Assembly (NCBI RefSeq): GCF_014332515.1
Contig: NZ_VFSD01000015.1
Location: 62,001 to 126,000 of the forward strand
DNA length: 64,000 nt
Source: Pontibacter beigongshangensis
GTDB taxonomy: Bacteria > Bacteroidota > Bacteroidia > Cytophagales > Hymenobacteraceae
Direction: 5' to 3'
This document shows positions 18,602 to 27,053 of the stretch, one piece after another; positions within the stretch are counted from its first letter, which is position 1, and every line of letters starts with the position of its first letter. The position numbers were made by a program, and so were the translations under genes. The notes below the pieces were generated by a model. The model ran no database searches and was not told the origin of the DNA. It saw only the letters and a program-made list of their open reading frames with translations.

Positions 18602-20794
18602 TTATCTATCGAATTTCAAAAAGCCATTGAGTAAATGGATCACCGTGTTGTTTGACAAGCGGTTGCTGCTTTCAGTAACGACAGCGGCAGAGCTTCCCAT
18701 CATGTCGCGCACCACCATGTTACCGGGGGTGTTGGTAATCTGTACTGTGGTAGGGTCACCGTTGTCTTTTTGCAGGAGCGTCAGGTAACCGCCTTCTTTT
18801 CTGCCGTCAGGCACCACGGTTCCTTTGTCGATGATATGGTACCGGATAAAGTTGATCACCTTGGCTACATCCTCTGTGGCAGTGGATGTGGGAGAGGCTG
18901 GCAGGAAGTCTGCTGCAATGGCGGCTTCAATGGCGTCGTTGTCGGGCACGAGCAGGGTGTAAGGCGAGCCGGCTGTGATGCCGAGGATGGCACCGGTGGC
19001 TTCTGTATAGATGCCTGTCTTACTCAGGTACTCGTAGAACCGCTTGTACCTGGAGTCGGGGGCTTCGGCCAGCTTTTTGAGGTGTATGCCTACTGCCTGT
19101 GTCGGTTCCCTCAGAAGCCGGTCGAGGTAGTAGACAGTGCCGTTGGCAGTGGTTTTCACATCTAATACATCCGCATGTACATCCTGCTCCATGTTTCCGG
19201 TGGAGTAGACGGTGTTATGGCTGTACTTGATGTATTCGCCATTGTAGGTCTCTATAATACCCCTGCTATTCTCTACATCCGAAAAATCAGTTAAGGCCAC
19301 ATGGGTGTTTATGATCCTGTTGAGTTTATCCCAGGCCGGTGTTCCGGTCAGGGTGGCTCCTCCGGCCGGCGGCGTGTATTCCCAGCGGTTGGCGTCGAGG
19401 TTGTAGCGGAAGCCTTCGAATTGCAGCACCTCATCAGACACCAGGAACAAGGTGAACTTAATGCCTGTGTTGATCAGGATGGGCTTCAGGGAGGTGGTCA
19501 GGGCCCGTGTCATCATCGAGAACTTAGGGTCGAGGTAGGCCTTGCCAAATACGGAGCTGAACACGTTGGCCTCCTGCACTTTGCTGGTGCCGTAAAACAG
19601 GCCGTTGCTCAGCACCTGCTTATCTACCACATCGGAGGCCGGGTTGAACAAGGCTCCCTGCCCGAAGCTGTTCTGGGTGCTGGCAAACTTGCTTGGCCAC
19701 ACCGTGTTGGTCCACATGTGGGCATTCAGGAAATCGTAGATGATCTCTTTCGGAAGGGCATCCAGCGTTTTGTAATGCTCCAGCAGCACGGTGTTCAGGT
19801 ACGTGTCGAGGGCGGCATTGGTCGGCGCAAAGAAAGAGTACCCCCCCTGCTGGCCGTCGTTGTCCTCAAACTTCAGGTAGTTCTCGTTGTTTGGGGAGTA
19901 CATTAAACCGGCATCATACACCTTCACATACACGTTGTTATAGACACCGGTAATCTCGCTGTTCTTGTCGGTAGCAGCAGCGTTAGACAAGTAAGACACC
20001 ATGTATTTATCGAAGATCGCCTTGAACTTGCTGTATTGCTCCTGCGAGGCCATGTACTGGTCTATGTTGGGCAGCGGGGCGAGCACCTGGTCTATTTCGT
20101 GGATCACGCCATTCTCGGCCACCATGTCGCGGTTAATGACCTGTGCCCCGGCCACATTAAAGCCCGTAAAAGCAGTGTTTGGGTAGAAGTAGTTGTAATC
20201 GGCTGCGGTAAGCCCCTTGCCTGAGAAGTACCTGCTCAGGAAGTAAGGCACGTACTTGTTGTTGTTGTCGTTTACGTTATAGTAGTCGTCGCCAGACCTG
20301 TTGTTGCGGTTGGAGTTAATCACCAGCCGCTCCTGGCCGTTGATGGTCAGGGGCTGAACGCCTTCGTAAAAGGCCGTTCTGCGCTTAAAGGCCATACTGG
20401 GCTGCCAACCTATACTCGACTGGTAATCAGCCAGTTTTTCGGCATTAAAGGCATTGTATACCAGTGCGTACTTTACAATGCGTTCCGCAGTTTTGGCATC
20501 CATGCCCTCCACGCCGGCTATGCCATTGGCCTGGAAGTACTTCTCAAAGGCGTCGTCGTTTGGCGCAAAAATGGTCCAGTAGCCCGCCTTTCCCAGGATA
20601 TCCTTATAACCTGCCTTATCGATACAAGCCAGGAAGTGCTTAAACTTACCCATCGCCTCCAACTCCTGGTAAATAGGGTCGGCCAGGCCGGCGGGACGTT
20701 CATAGAACTCTTTAAATTCTTTTTTCTCACAACCTGTTAGCACCAGCAGAACCAGCAAGAGGCTTAAAGAATTTTTTAATAAGCTAGACATCAT
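18602..20794 (-). CDS. Large multi-FAS1 lipoprotein, first gene of the SusCD operon
   Basis: A 730-residue lipoprotein (LVLTGC, lipid Cys22). About four FAS1 repeats are seen: residues about 45-240 (WTIFAPNDDAFEKYF; NGVIHEIDQVLAPL), 255-420 (YSFFAPTNAALDTYL), 430-575 (TLFLVSDEVLQFEGF; NGTVYYLDRLL) and 590-730 (TLLVPDNDAIEAAI; NTVIHLLNGFLKF). It leads the operon, directly before a SusC, and the promoter lies about 220 bases upstream. FAS1 domains mediate adhesion in many systems; here a role in holding pectin at the surface is inferred. It has no visible catalytic residues. Confidence 0.83.
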   Translation of the reverse strand: MMSSLLKNSLSLLLVLLVLTGCEKKEFKEFYERPAGLADPIYQELEAMGKFKHFLACIDKAGYKDILGKAGYWTIFAPNDDAFEKYFQANGIAGVEGMDAKTAERIVKYALVYNAFNAEKLADYQSSIGWQPSMAFKRRTAFYEGVQPLTINGQERLVINSNRNNRSGDDYYNVNDNNNKYVPYFLSRYFSGKGLTAADYNYFYPNTAFTGFNVAGAQVINRDMVAENGVIHEIDQVLAPLPNIDQYMASQEQYSKFKAIFDKYMVSYLSNAAATDKNSEITGVYNNVYVKVYDAGLMYSPNNENYLKFEDNDGQQGGYSFFAPTNAALDTYLNTVLLEHYKTLDALPKEIIYDFLNAHMWTNTVWPSKFASTQNSFGQGALFNPASDVVDKQVLSNGLFYGTSKVQEANVFSSVFGKAYLDPKFSMMTRALTTSLKPILINTGIKFTLFLVSDEVLQFEGFRYNLDANRWEYTPPAGGATLTGTPAWDKLNRIINTHVALTDFSDVENSRGIIETYNGEYIKYSHNTVYSTGNMEQDVHADVLDVKTTANGTVYYLDRLLREPTQAVGIHLKKLAEAPDSRYKRFYEYLSKTGIYTEATGAILGITAGSPYTLLVPDNDAIEAAIAADFLPASPTSTATEDVAKVINFIRYHIIDKGTVVPDGRKEGGYLTLLQKDNGDPTTVQITNTPGNMVVRDMMGSSAAVVTESSNRLSNNTVIHLLNGFLKFDR

Positions 20795-21014
20795 CTTGTA
20801 AAAAATTTCGAATGAAAAATATGCATTAAACCTGTTGCCTCTGCTCTTGTTGGGCAGTGCCAGGGTTGGTAAAACTTATCAGGAGCCAGGTGTACTGCGC
20901 TTCTTCTTATCGGCTATCCACGTGGGAGTTGATATTGCTGGTGCGGCTTACATTTGCTCTGCCTGCGAACAAGTAAAGAAAGAGCATCCCTATATAGCTC
21001 TATTGTAAGCTGAC

Positions 21015-21062
21015 TCAACTTACTAACATAAGTAAGGTCTAGCATCCTGTTGTATCCTGTTC
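21015..21062 (-). promoter_or_regulatory. Candidate pectin-regulon promoter (SusCD operon)
   Basis: On the minus strand a tandem CAGGA-type element (plus strand 21042-21062, TCCTGTTGTATCCTG core) is followed after exactly 19 bases by TAAGTTGA (21022-21015), a TAnnTT -7 element. The same layout recurs at 26301, 38796 and 43598. Predicted start of transcription is near 21008, giving a leader of about 210 bases. Confidence 0.6.
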
Positions 21063-21308
21063 ATAAGCCCTTTATACCTGATCTTGAGCAAATATGAATA
21101 TTAAGTATAATATTATGTTAATATAGCTTACTCTTCAAAGTGTCGTGATTAACGACAGCTGCAGGTTTCGTCCGGAGCATTTGTCTTATGCAGCAGGCTC
21201 CATATGGCTAGCCAGAATTTTCGGCGGCTGGTCTATACCACAGACAGCAACTACATTCCAGCTAGCATTGTAAGGTTAGATTGAGAAGAGGGTTTGCCGG
21301 AGCTTTGG

Positions 21309-21336
21309 AATTATGCTAATCAAAATGCCCCTCCAG
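21309..21336 (+). repeat. Dispersed intergenic repeat, copy 4
   Basis: AATTATGCTAAT (one mismatch) followed by CAAAATGCCCCTCCAG; tail degenerate (CCTGCCGCCGCC). Confidence 0.75.
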
Positions 21337-21653
21337 ACCACATTCCTGCCGCCGCCAATGGTTCGGCTGTTGATCCTGCAGGCAGCACTGGTTGTGGGGC
21401 CGCAGTTGGTAGAAAGAGACTGTTTATAGGCGTTGTTACAGAGGAGCGGTGGGTGCAGCAGTTGTAAAGTGATATTTTATAAAGAAGGCTCCAACATTCT
21501 TAGCTGCTGCCTGCCCCGGTGCCCTCATGCTGGAGTAGCCCTTGCCTTAGGTTCAAGCCCACAAGATCTTTGCAAGATGACAGAAAAAAAGTATTGATGA
21601 GAAGAGGTGGATGGGCGTAGGATGAAGCCTTTCAGCAGGAGCCGTAACAGGCA

Positions 21654-21677
21654 GAAGGGGATTTTGGTTAGAATAAT
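21654..21677 (-). repeat. Dispersed intergenic repeat, copy 5 (reverse, arm of an inverted pair)
   Basis: GGGGATTTTGGTTAGAATAAT at 21657-21677 is the near-exact reverse complement of 21695-21715, facing copy 6 head to head across a 17-base loop. Confidence 0.8.
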
Positions 21678-21693
21678 CGGTTCTGAGGCCATA

Positions 21694-21723
21694 AATTATT
21701 CTAATCAAAATCCCCCTCCGGAG
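21694..21723 (+). repeat. Dispersed intergenic repeat, copy 6
   Basis: AATTATTCTAAT, CAAAATCCCCCTCCGGAG, then CTGCTGCTATAATTGCTGCTGC running up to the stop of the GH105 gene. Confidence 0.85.
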
Positions 21724-21755
21724 TCATTACTGCTGCTATAATTGCTGCTGCTAGT

Positions 21756-23045
21756 TTAATTTACCAGTGCCAGCGATTTTTTCAGCTTGATCACTTCTAT
21801 GCCTGCATCTATCACAGAACCTGTACCGTGCTTCTCGTTGGGCCGGGCCGGGCGGGTGTAGTAGAAAACCAGGTCGTTGCGGATGCCGGTGCCTACGCAG
21901 ATGTCTTTCACCTGGCCGTCTTCCCCGATCATCTCTTTCTTAAGTCCTTCCCAGCCGGTAAGGGCGATGGTGGCATAGCGCTTGTCGAGCCAGCCGTTGT
22001 TGATGGCTGCTGCCACGCCCTGCACAAACATGGCTGAGGCAGAAGTCTCGGCATAAGAGTCGTGCTTATCGAGGAGTTGGTGCCAGAGACCGTTCTGATC
22101 CTGGTAGCGCGAGAGGCCGATCAGCTGCTTTTCGAGGTTGTTGATGATGTCTTGTCGCTTGGGATGGTCCTTGGGGAGGTACTCCAGCAGGTGCACCTGC
22201 GCCAGCACGAGCCAGCCGTTGCTGCGGCCCCAGTGCGCCACACCGTTTTTCTTGGAGTCGGAGTAATAGCAGTGGTAGTAGAGGCCCTTGTCTTCGAGCC
22301 AGAGGTACTTGTCGAAATTGAGGATCTGGTTCACGGCATCGTCGAAGTACTTGCGGTCGCCGGTCATGTGGCCCATACGGGCCAGAAACGGCACGCTCAT
22401 GTAGAGGTCATCGGCCCATAGCGTCATCTGCTGCGGAAACTTGCGCACCAGCGTCTTGTCGGCCAGCCGCTCCTGCCGCTCGGTTATGTGGCGGGCGGTG
22501 TTGTCGATGTACTCTTTGTATTCTTTGCGCTTCACGTTGCCGTACACCTCAATAATGCTGGCCCCCATGGCCCCGCAATCGTCAAGTTCCTCCATGGTCC
22601 AGAGTTGCCCGAAGGGGTAGGTGTGGTGCCGACGGTCGTTTTTGAAGCGCTTCTGGAAAAACTTGTAGTTGTCGAAGCCGAAGGCCACGTGTTTGGCTGC
22701 GAAGTCGGCGTATTTCTTGTCGCCTGTAAAGTCGGTCATGTTCATCATGGCCATGTTTATCACCCCGTTGGTGTAGTGCCACTCGCCGTACTTGCTGCTG
22801 AACTTCACTTCCACATCTTTTGGAATGGCGGCCGTGGTAGCATACACTTTGTTGTCCTTTTCGCCCACAAACTGAAAGCTGGCCTCGCTCAGAATAAAGT
22901 CGGCTACTTTCCGGATCACTTTTTCGTCTTCGGCGGTGTTGTATTGTGCCTGCTGGGCCTGCACCGAGAAGCCGCACGCAACTGCCAGCAAAGCCGTGGC
23001 GCACATGGCCTTCAGGGAGCTCGGCATGAATCGTATGTTTTTCAT
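21756..23045 (-). CDS. GH105-type unsaturated rhamnogalacturonyl/glucuronyl hydrolase
   Basis: A 429-residue secreted (alpha/alpha)6-barrel enzyme (signal peptide ending SVQAQ). GH88/GH105 features: ELDDCGAMGAS (Asp155/156, the likely general acid), WADDLYMSVPFLARMG (Asp212/213), HWGRSNGW (271-278), SYAETSASAMF and a C-terminal VGTGIRNDLVFYYTRP block. These enzymes hydrate and remove the delta-4,5-unsaturated uronate that pectate or rhamnogalacturonan lyases leave on oligomers. It would act on imported products of the PL1/PL11 enzymes encoded nearby. Confidence 0.87.
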   Translation of the reverse strand: MKNIRFMPSSLKAMCATALLAVACGFSVQAQQAQYNTAEDEKVIRKVADFILSEASFQFVGEKDNKVYATTAAIPKDVEVKFSSKYGEWHYTNGVINMAMMNMTDFTGDKKYADFAAKHVAFGFDNYKFFQKRFKNDRRHHTYPFGQLWTMEELDDCGAMGASIIEVYGNVKRKEYKEYIDNTARHITERQERLADKTLVRKFPQQMTLWADDLYMSVPFLARMGHMTGDRKYFDDAVNQILNFDKYLWLEDKGLYYHCYYSDSKKNGVAHWGRSNGWLVLAQVHLLEYLPKDHPKRQDIINNLEKQLIGLSRYQDQNGLWHQLLDKHDSYAETSASAMFVQGVAAAINNGWLDKRYATIALTGWEGLKKEMIGEDGQVKDICVGTGIRNDLVFYYTRPARPNEKHGTGSVIDAGIEVIKLKKSLALVN

Positions 23046-23082
23046 ATGGATGGTGGAATTTTTATTTTTCTGTAGAATTCTG

Positions 23083-23124
23083 TCTGAATCAAGAATTTCA
23101 GGATGAAAGGATAAACAGGATTTT
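23083..23124 (-). repeat. AATCCTG-type tandem array
   Basis: On the minus strand ATCCTG, ATCCTT, ATCCTG occur at 9-10 base steps and run into TTGATTCAGA. A second array with the same ending (TGATTCAGA) lies at 39270-39309. Confidence 0.6.
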
Positions 23125-23224
23125 CATTGCTCTTTGCCATGTGATTCTTGCTCACCAGCCCCTTGCAGGATACAACAAAGAATAACCCTGTTTTCAATTA
23201 ATAACTGCTGTTACGTACAGGTAT

Positions 23225-23256
23225 TTCTCGCGCGCATCTGGAGACGAGCGCGAGAA
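23225..23256. repeat. REP-like GC-rich hairpin
   Basis: TTCTCGCGC at 23225-23233 pairs with GCGCGAGAA at 23248-23256 across a 14-base loop. Similar small GCGC hairpins occur at 26389, 31383, 33442, 35022 and 61408. Confidence 0.6.
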
Positions 23257-23275
23257 GTAAAATTAACCGGATTAG

Positions 23276-23548
23276 TTAAAGCAGTTTATCGAACAAAAAG
23301 AGTCTGTAAATCACAGCGCATAACATTATTGCGCCAGCCACCATAAGGTTAACTATCAATGTCCTTTTACTTGATTTCCTGGCATTATAAAATACTCCTA
23401 TATAAGATATCAACAAGCCCAACGATGCTCCGGCGTAATGAAGAAGCTTTTTGTCTGTAGTATATTTTATCGTTACCAAACTTGCCACTACTACTAAAAA
23501 ACCGACCGCTATGCAGGTTGTTCCATGCTTTGACTTTGAGACATCCAT
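23276..23548 (-). CDS. Small three-helix membrane protein, function unknown
   Basis: A 90-residue protein with three hydrophobic segments (about residues 11-27, 36-54 and 65-84) separated by short Lys/Arg-rich loops; no signal peptide or motif. It is clearly AT-richer than the flanking enzymes, with a codon bias unlike them, so it may be a recent insertion between GH105 and GH31. The ORF is intact and starts with ATG. No family recognised. Confidence 0.55.
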   Translation of the reverse strand: MDVSKSKHGTTCIAVGFLVVVASLVTIKYTTDKKLLHYAGASLGLLISYIGVFYNARKSSKRTLIVNLMVAGAIMLCAVIYRLFLFDKLL

Positions 23549-23667
23549 AGGATTACAATTATGTTGCTTTAATATTTTTATGACTGCTGCTGCAATACTT
23601 TTAAGCTTTTCATCATTGGCAACTCATTTTGGATTCGACATTAGAAAACGTTACACCGCCAGCCACA

Positions 23668-23697
23668 AATTATTCTAACGAAATCGGCCCTCAGGAG
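23668..23697 (+). repeat. Dispersed intergenic repeat, copy 7
   Basis: AATTATTCTAAC, GAAATCGGCCCTCAGGAG, then a TTCTTCTGTTCCTGCTGC tail; lies just past the GH31 stop. Confidence 0.82.
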
Positions 23698-23748
23698 GCT
23701 TCTTCTGTTCCTGCTGCACACCAGCAGCTTTCATTTTCTCTATAACTA

Positions 23749-26226
23749 CTAATATGAAATGTTAAACGCGAGCTCCTCGTTGGCCACTTTCTTCGACTTT
23801 ACCCACAGCAGCTTCGCCTCCTGGTCGTAGTACCAGCCTTCGGTGCCTGCCTCGGCAAATCCGGCGGCTGTGGTAGTAGCCAGGTTTTTGGAACCTGCCT
23901 GAATGCCGGTTGGCGCTTTGTCCTGGTGAATTTTCAGAATGTAGTTTCGGGTTGGCACCTGGTGTTTGCCTGCAGCGGCTCCTACTTTTATGGTGGTGCC
24001 GTTTGCGACGGTTTCGGCGCTAACGGTGGTGATGCTGAAATTGCCTTGCTTGTATTCCTCGCTCAGGCCGTCGTCCTCATAGAGATCAAAGGAAGATTTT
24101 CCTCCCGGGAAGATATCGAAGGTGATATCGCCCCAGGCTTTGCGGTCGTCGTACTGCACCTCGTCCTGCATCGGGATGATGGCGCCGGCTTTCACGAAGA
24201 TCGGCAGCTGATCGAGCGGAGCCACAACGTTGTAATGCTTCTTGCCTGTAAACCGTTCGCCGGTCCAGTACTCCACCCACTCGCCTTCGGGCAGGTACAC
24301 TACGCGGGTTTTGGCCTCTTTGGTAGTTACTGGACAAATGAGCATGTTGTCGCCGAACATGTACTGGTCATCCACAGCATACGTGTTCACATCATGCTGA
24401 TTTTCCATCACCAGCGCCCGCATCAGTGGCACGCCGGTCTGGTAGGTTTTAAAGGCGCTGCTGTAGATGTAGGGAATCAGACGGTAGCGTAGTTTATCGT
24501 ATTTGGTAAAGTTGGCCAGGGCTTCGTCGCCGTAGTTCCAGGGTTCTTTGTAGCCGGGGTGGTCCATGCCGAACACGTGCGCCACCGGGCTGAACATGCC
24601 AAACTGCACCCACCGGATATACAACTCCGGATCGGCCTTGTGCTCAAAACCGCCCATGTTGTGCGTCCAGTAGCTCACACCGGAGAGGCCCATGTTGATG
24701 CCTGCCTTCATAACAGGCCCAAAGTACTGCCACTCACTCGGCCAGTCACCTGCCCAGATAAAGGGGTAGCGCTGAATGCCGGCATAGCCTTCGCGGGTGT
24801 GGTTCATGCCGCGCATGTTGTTGTACTTGCTGAAGCGCTCGTACGGAGCCTTGGCGTACATCAGCGGGAAAATGTTGTGCAGGCGCTGTGCCCGTTCGCC
24901 GACCGGTCCTACTTTTACGTTGTCGTTGGGCACTCTGCCAAAGGCACTACCCTCATCGGTTTTCAGGAATTTGGCCCCTATCGAGGCGATGCGCATCACA
25001 GCATTATCCCACCACCAATCGATGGCTTTCTCGTCGAAGAAGTTCACGAACTCGCCCGGCTTGTTTTCATCGGGGTACACCATCCCCTGTTCGCGGGCCT
25101 GGTCGAGCAGGTTCAGTTGGGTACCGTTGTCGAAGCGGCTGCGAATGTGCAGGCCTACCATGTTCAGGTTCATGGCGTAGAGCTGGTCGAACATGCCTTT
25201 CGGATCTTTCATGGTTTCGCGCCACTCGTAAGAGGTAGCGCCGTTGCCCCCGCTCTTGCCAAACATGCGCCAGGTAGAGTCCAGGTGCAGAATATCAACG
25301 GGGATGCCCATGGCTCTGTATTTGCGGGCCAGCTCCACCACGTAGTCGGTAGACGAATGTTCGGTATGCCCCCAGGTGCCGCCGCTGTAGGTGCCCACGT
25401 GCAGGCCATGCGCAAAGCGCGGCAACAGCGGGGCTTTGCCGGTCAGGTTGGTGTAATGGTTCAGGATGGCCGGGAAGTTGGGGCCATAGATAAAGTAGTA
25501 GTCGAGTTCGCCATTGGCCGCCTCAAAGGCATAGGAGTCGGAGCGGGAGTTGCCCATGTCCCAGCGGGTGGCGTAGGGGTTGTGCAGGAAAATGCCGTAG
25601 CCGCGCGTGCTCATAAAAAAGGGCACCGGCGCATAGTTGGCCTCCATTATGTTGTAGGCGCCGATTATATGCGGCCTTTTGGTGCCTCGGCCCACGTTCA
25701 GGTTTACTTCTTTACCCAGTTGGTCAGTAAAGTCCATGCGCTCGCCAAAGCCGAAAAAGTGCTCGTCTGGCATCAGTTTTTTGCGCGTGCCCACTACCTT
25801 ATCGGCTTTGTAAGCACCTCCAGCCGCTTCTGCCACCACTTCTGAAGAAAGCAGGTCTCCTTCCCTGTTAAATATCTCGATGCTGTAAGGCGACTTGTTC
25901 AATCGCACCAGCAGCTTATCGGTGCTGAGTTCAAAGTATTTCGATTTCTTTTTTACCTCCACCTTAATCGGTGCCCAGTTGGTACCTGTCAGCATATACG
26001 ATTCTTCGTTCTCGAACGCTCCGCTCCAGGTGGTCCGCACCCGGATCATGTCGGCAGTGCAGAACTCCAGCATCACCTTGGCCTTGTCGGTAGAGAAGGT
26101 GAAGGTGTTTTGCTGCTGGTTAAGTTTGGAGTTGATCTTACCGGCATCCGACTGCTGCGCCTGGCTGAACAGCGGCAACGACAAAAGGAAGAATAGAAAG
26201 GCAATAGGATGGAGTTTGGTATTCAT
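23749..26226 (-). CDS. GH31 family glycoside hydrolase (alpha-xylosidase/alpha-glucosidase type)
   Basis: An 825-residue secreted enzyme (signal peptide ending FSQAQ). N-terminal beta-sandwich with GFGERMD, then the GH31 barrel: DILHLDSTWRM, nucleophile region FLKTDEGSAF (Asp424), IWAGDWPSEW (acid/base Asp494), SYWTHNMGGF, followed by C-terminal sandwich domains with LPEGEWVEYWTGE. The nucleophile loop reads KTDEGS where many alpha-xylosidases have KTDFGE, so substrate range may differ. It is preceded by its own copy of the regulon promoter. In a pectin locus it might act on side-chain or xylogalacturonan alpha-linkages (inference). Confidence 0.9.
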   Translation of the reverse strand: MNTKLHPIAFLFFLLSLPLFSQAQQSDAGKINSKLNQQQNTFTFSTDKAKVMLEFCTADMIRVRTTWSGAFENEESYMLTGTNWAPIKVEVKKKSKYFELSTDKLLVRLNKSPYSIEIFNREGDLLSSEVVAEAAGGAYKADKVVGTRKKLMPDEHFFGFGERMDFTDQLGKEVNLNVGRGTKRPHIIGAYNIMEANYAPVPFFMSTRGYGIFLHNPYATRWDMGNSRSDSYAFEAANGELDYYFIYGPNFPAILNHYTNLTGKAPLLPRFAHGLHVGTYSGGTWGHTEHSSTDYVVELARKYRAMGIPVDILHLDSTWRMFGKSGGNGATSYEWRETMKDPKGMFDQLYAMNLNMVGLHIRSRFDNGTQLNLLDQAREQGMVYPDENKPGEFVNFFDEKAIDWWWDNAVMRIASIGAKFLKTDEGSAFGRVPNDNVKVGPVGERAQRLHNIFPLMYAKAPYERFSKYNNMRGMNHTREGYAGIQRYPFIWAGDWPSEWQYFGPVMKAGINMGLSGVSYWTHNMGGFEHKADPELYIRWVQFGMFSPVAHVFGMDHPGYKEPWNYGDEALANFTKYDKLRYRLIPYIYSSAFKTYQTGVPLMRALVMENQHDVNTYAVDDQYMFGDNMLICPVTTKEAKTRVVYLPEGEWVEYWTGERFTGKKHYNVVAPLDQLPIFVKAGAIIPMQDEVQYDDRKAWGDITFDIFPGGKSSFDLYEDDGLSEEYKQGNFSITTVSAETVANGTTIKVGAAAGKHQVPTRNYILKIHQDKAPTGIQAGSKNLATTTAAGFAEAGTEGWYYDQEAKLLWVKSKKVANEELAFNISY

Positions 26227-26300
26227 TCTTTTCAGAGGAAGTGTTTTCAGGAATAGCAGTTACAACACCAATGCTGCAACCGCACAAATGCTTGTTAATC

Positions 26301-26348
26301 CAAATATAGATACCTATCTGAAAAGGCGCATCCTGCTATATCCTGTGG
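26301..26348 (-). promoter_or_regulatory. Candidate pectin-regulon promoter (GH31)
   Basis: Best example of the shared promoter. The tandem element (plus strand 26328-26348, TCCTGCTATATCCTGTGG) precedes, by 19 bases on the minus strand, a perfect Bacteroidetes -7 element TATATTTG (26308-26301). Transcription would start near 26294, about 70 bases before the GH31 start codon. The element occupies the -33 position, where no TTTG is present, as expected for an activator-dependent promoter. Confidence 0.7.
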
Positions 26349-26388
26349 AGGGGAGGATTGGGAGCTAAGCAGATTATGTTTCCCAGTT

Positions 26389-26418
26389 AATGGCGCAAGC
26401 GAGGACACCCGCGCCATT
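26389..26418. repeat. REP-like GC-rich hairpin
   Basis: AATGGCGC at 26389-26396 pairs exactly with GCGCCATT at 26411-26418. Confidence 0.65.
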
Positions 26419-26443
26419 GTAATTTAATTTTTCTTTCCTGCTA

Positions 26444-26776
26444 TTACCCTGCCGCTGTTTTAAACCACTCCCGGAGCAATTCGCTGTCGATGTCGTTCGT
26501 GCTTTTGAGCTTGATATGCCGCATCCCTTTGCCCGTACCTTCCAGTCGGTTTTGCTCGTCGTTGAGCTTTTCGAAGTCGAAGAAGCCCAAGGTTACGTAG
26601 GCTTTGGCTGTTTTGAGGTAGGTAAAGTCTTTGCCTGCTCTAAACACCGGCCGGCTCCATTTAAACTCTTCTGTTACACCGGCCACACTGTCGTGTATCA
26701 GTTGCCGAAGCGTCTCCATCAGCTGTTTCTGTTCTGCCGGGGCCTGGTTGATGTAGTCTGTTACCTGAGGGTTCAT
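26444..26776 (-). CDS. DUF1801 (YdhG-like) domain protein
   Basis: A 110-residue cytoplasmic protein with the DUF1801 pattern: V-x-x-Y-I-x-x-x-P at the start, LRQLIHDSVAGVTEEFKWSRPVF, YLKTAKAYVTLGFF and GTGKGMRHIKL. Structures in this family have a YdhG/frataxin-like alpha/beta fold of unknown role, sometimes linked to iron or stress. It is not related to pectin use and interrupts the locus together with the 27-kb cassette. Confidence 0.85.
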   Translation of the reverse strand: MNPQVTDYINQAPAEQKQLMETLRQLIHDSVAGVTEEFKWSRPVFRAGKDFTYLKTAKAYVTLGFFDFEKLNDEQNRLEGTGKGMRHIKLKSTNDIDSELLREWFKTAAG

Positions 26777-26991
26777 GTGCTATAGCTAGAATTAATATGA
26801 GGTTGGTGCAATGTACTAAGACTCCCTCTATTGTCATACCAGAAGCTATCAGGTCAGGTATAGGTCATATTGGACACTACAAACCACGAATTATCTGGTT
26901 TCTAAGGAAGCAAGTAGGGCTTATCGTTAGGCAACCTATTAGTCAGAAATTCTGGATATAGGTGAACACTACACCCGGAAAGGGGTCATAA

Positions 26992-27053
26992 CGGTTTGCC
27001 TAATAAGGTGTGCGAGGCGGAGCCGAAGTGTAACTTATAGGTAGGGTTAGGGG
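26992..27053 (-). repeat. attC-like imperfect hairpin of the cassette
   Basis: On the minus strand it begins CCCCTAAC at the gene stop and ends AAACCG. Inside, CCTATAAG is matched by CTTATTAGG with one extra base, as in attC sites with extrahelical bases; the apex is CTTCGGCTCCGCCTCG. Confidence 0.45.

Larger units (their letters stand above)
20795..21755. other. Long intergenic region with operon promoter and several repeats
   Basis: About 960 bases. It holds the candidate regulon promoter at 21015-21062 and three copies of the dispersed repeat (21309, 21654 and 21694). No ORF with recognisable product was found. The long leader of roughly 210 bases before the first FAS1 gene could carry post-transcriptional control, but no defined structure was identified. 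Confidence 0.6.

Noticed and set aside
24559..25845. 428-codon plus-strand ORF opposite GH31
   Set aside because: Shadow of the GH31 coding frame; composition is typical of reverse-complement codons.
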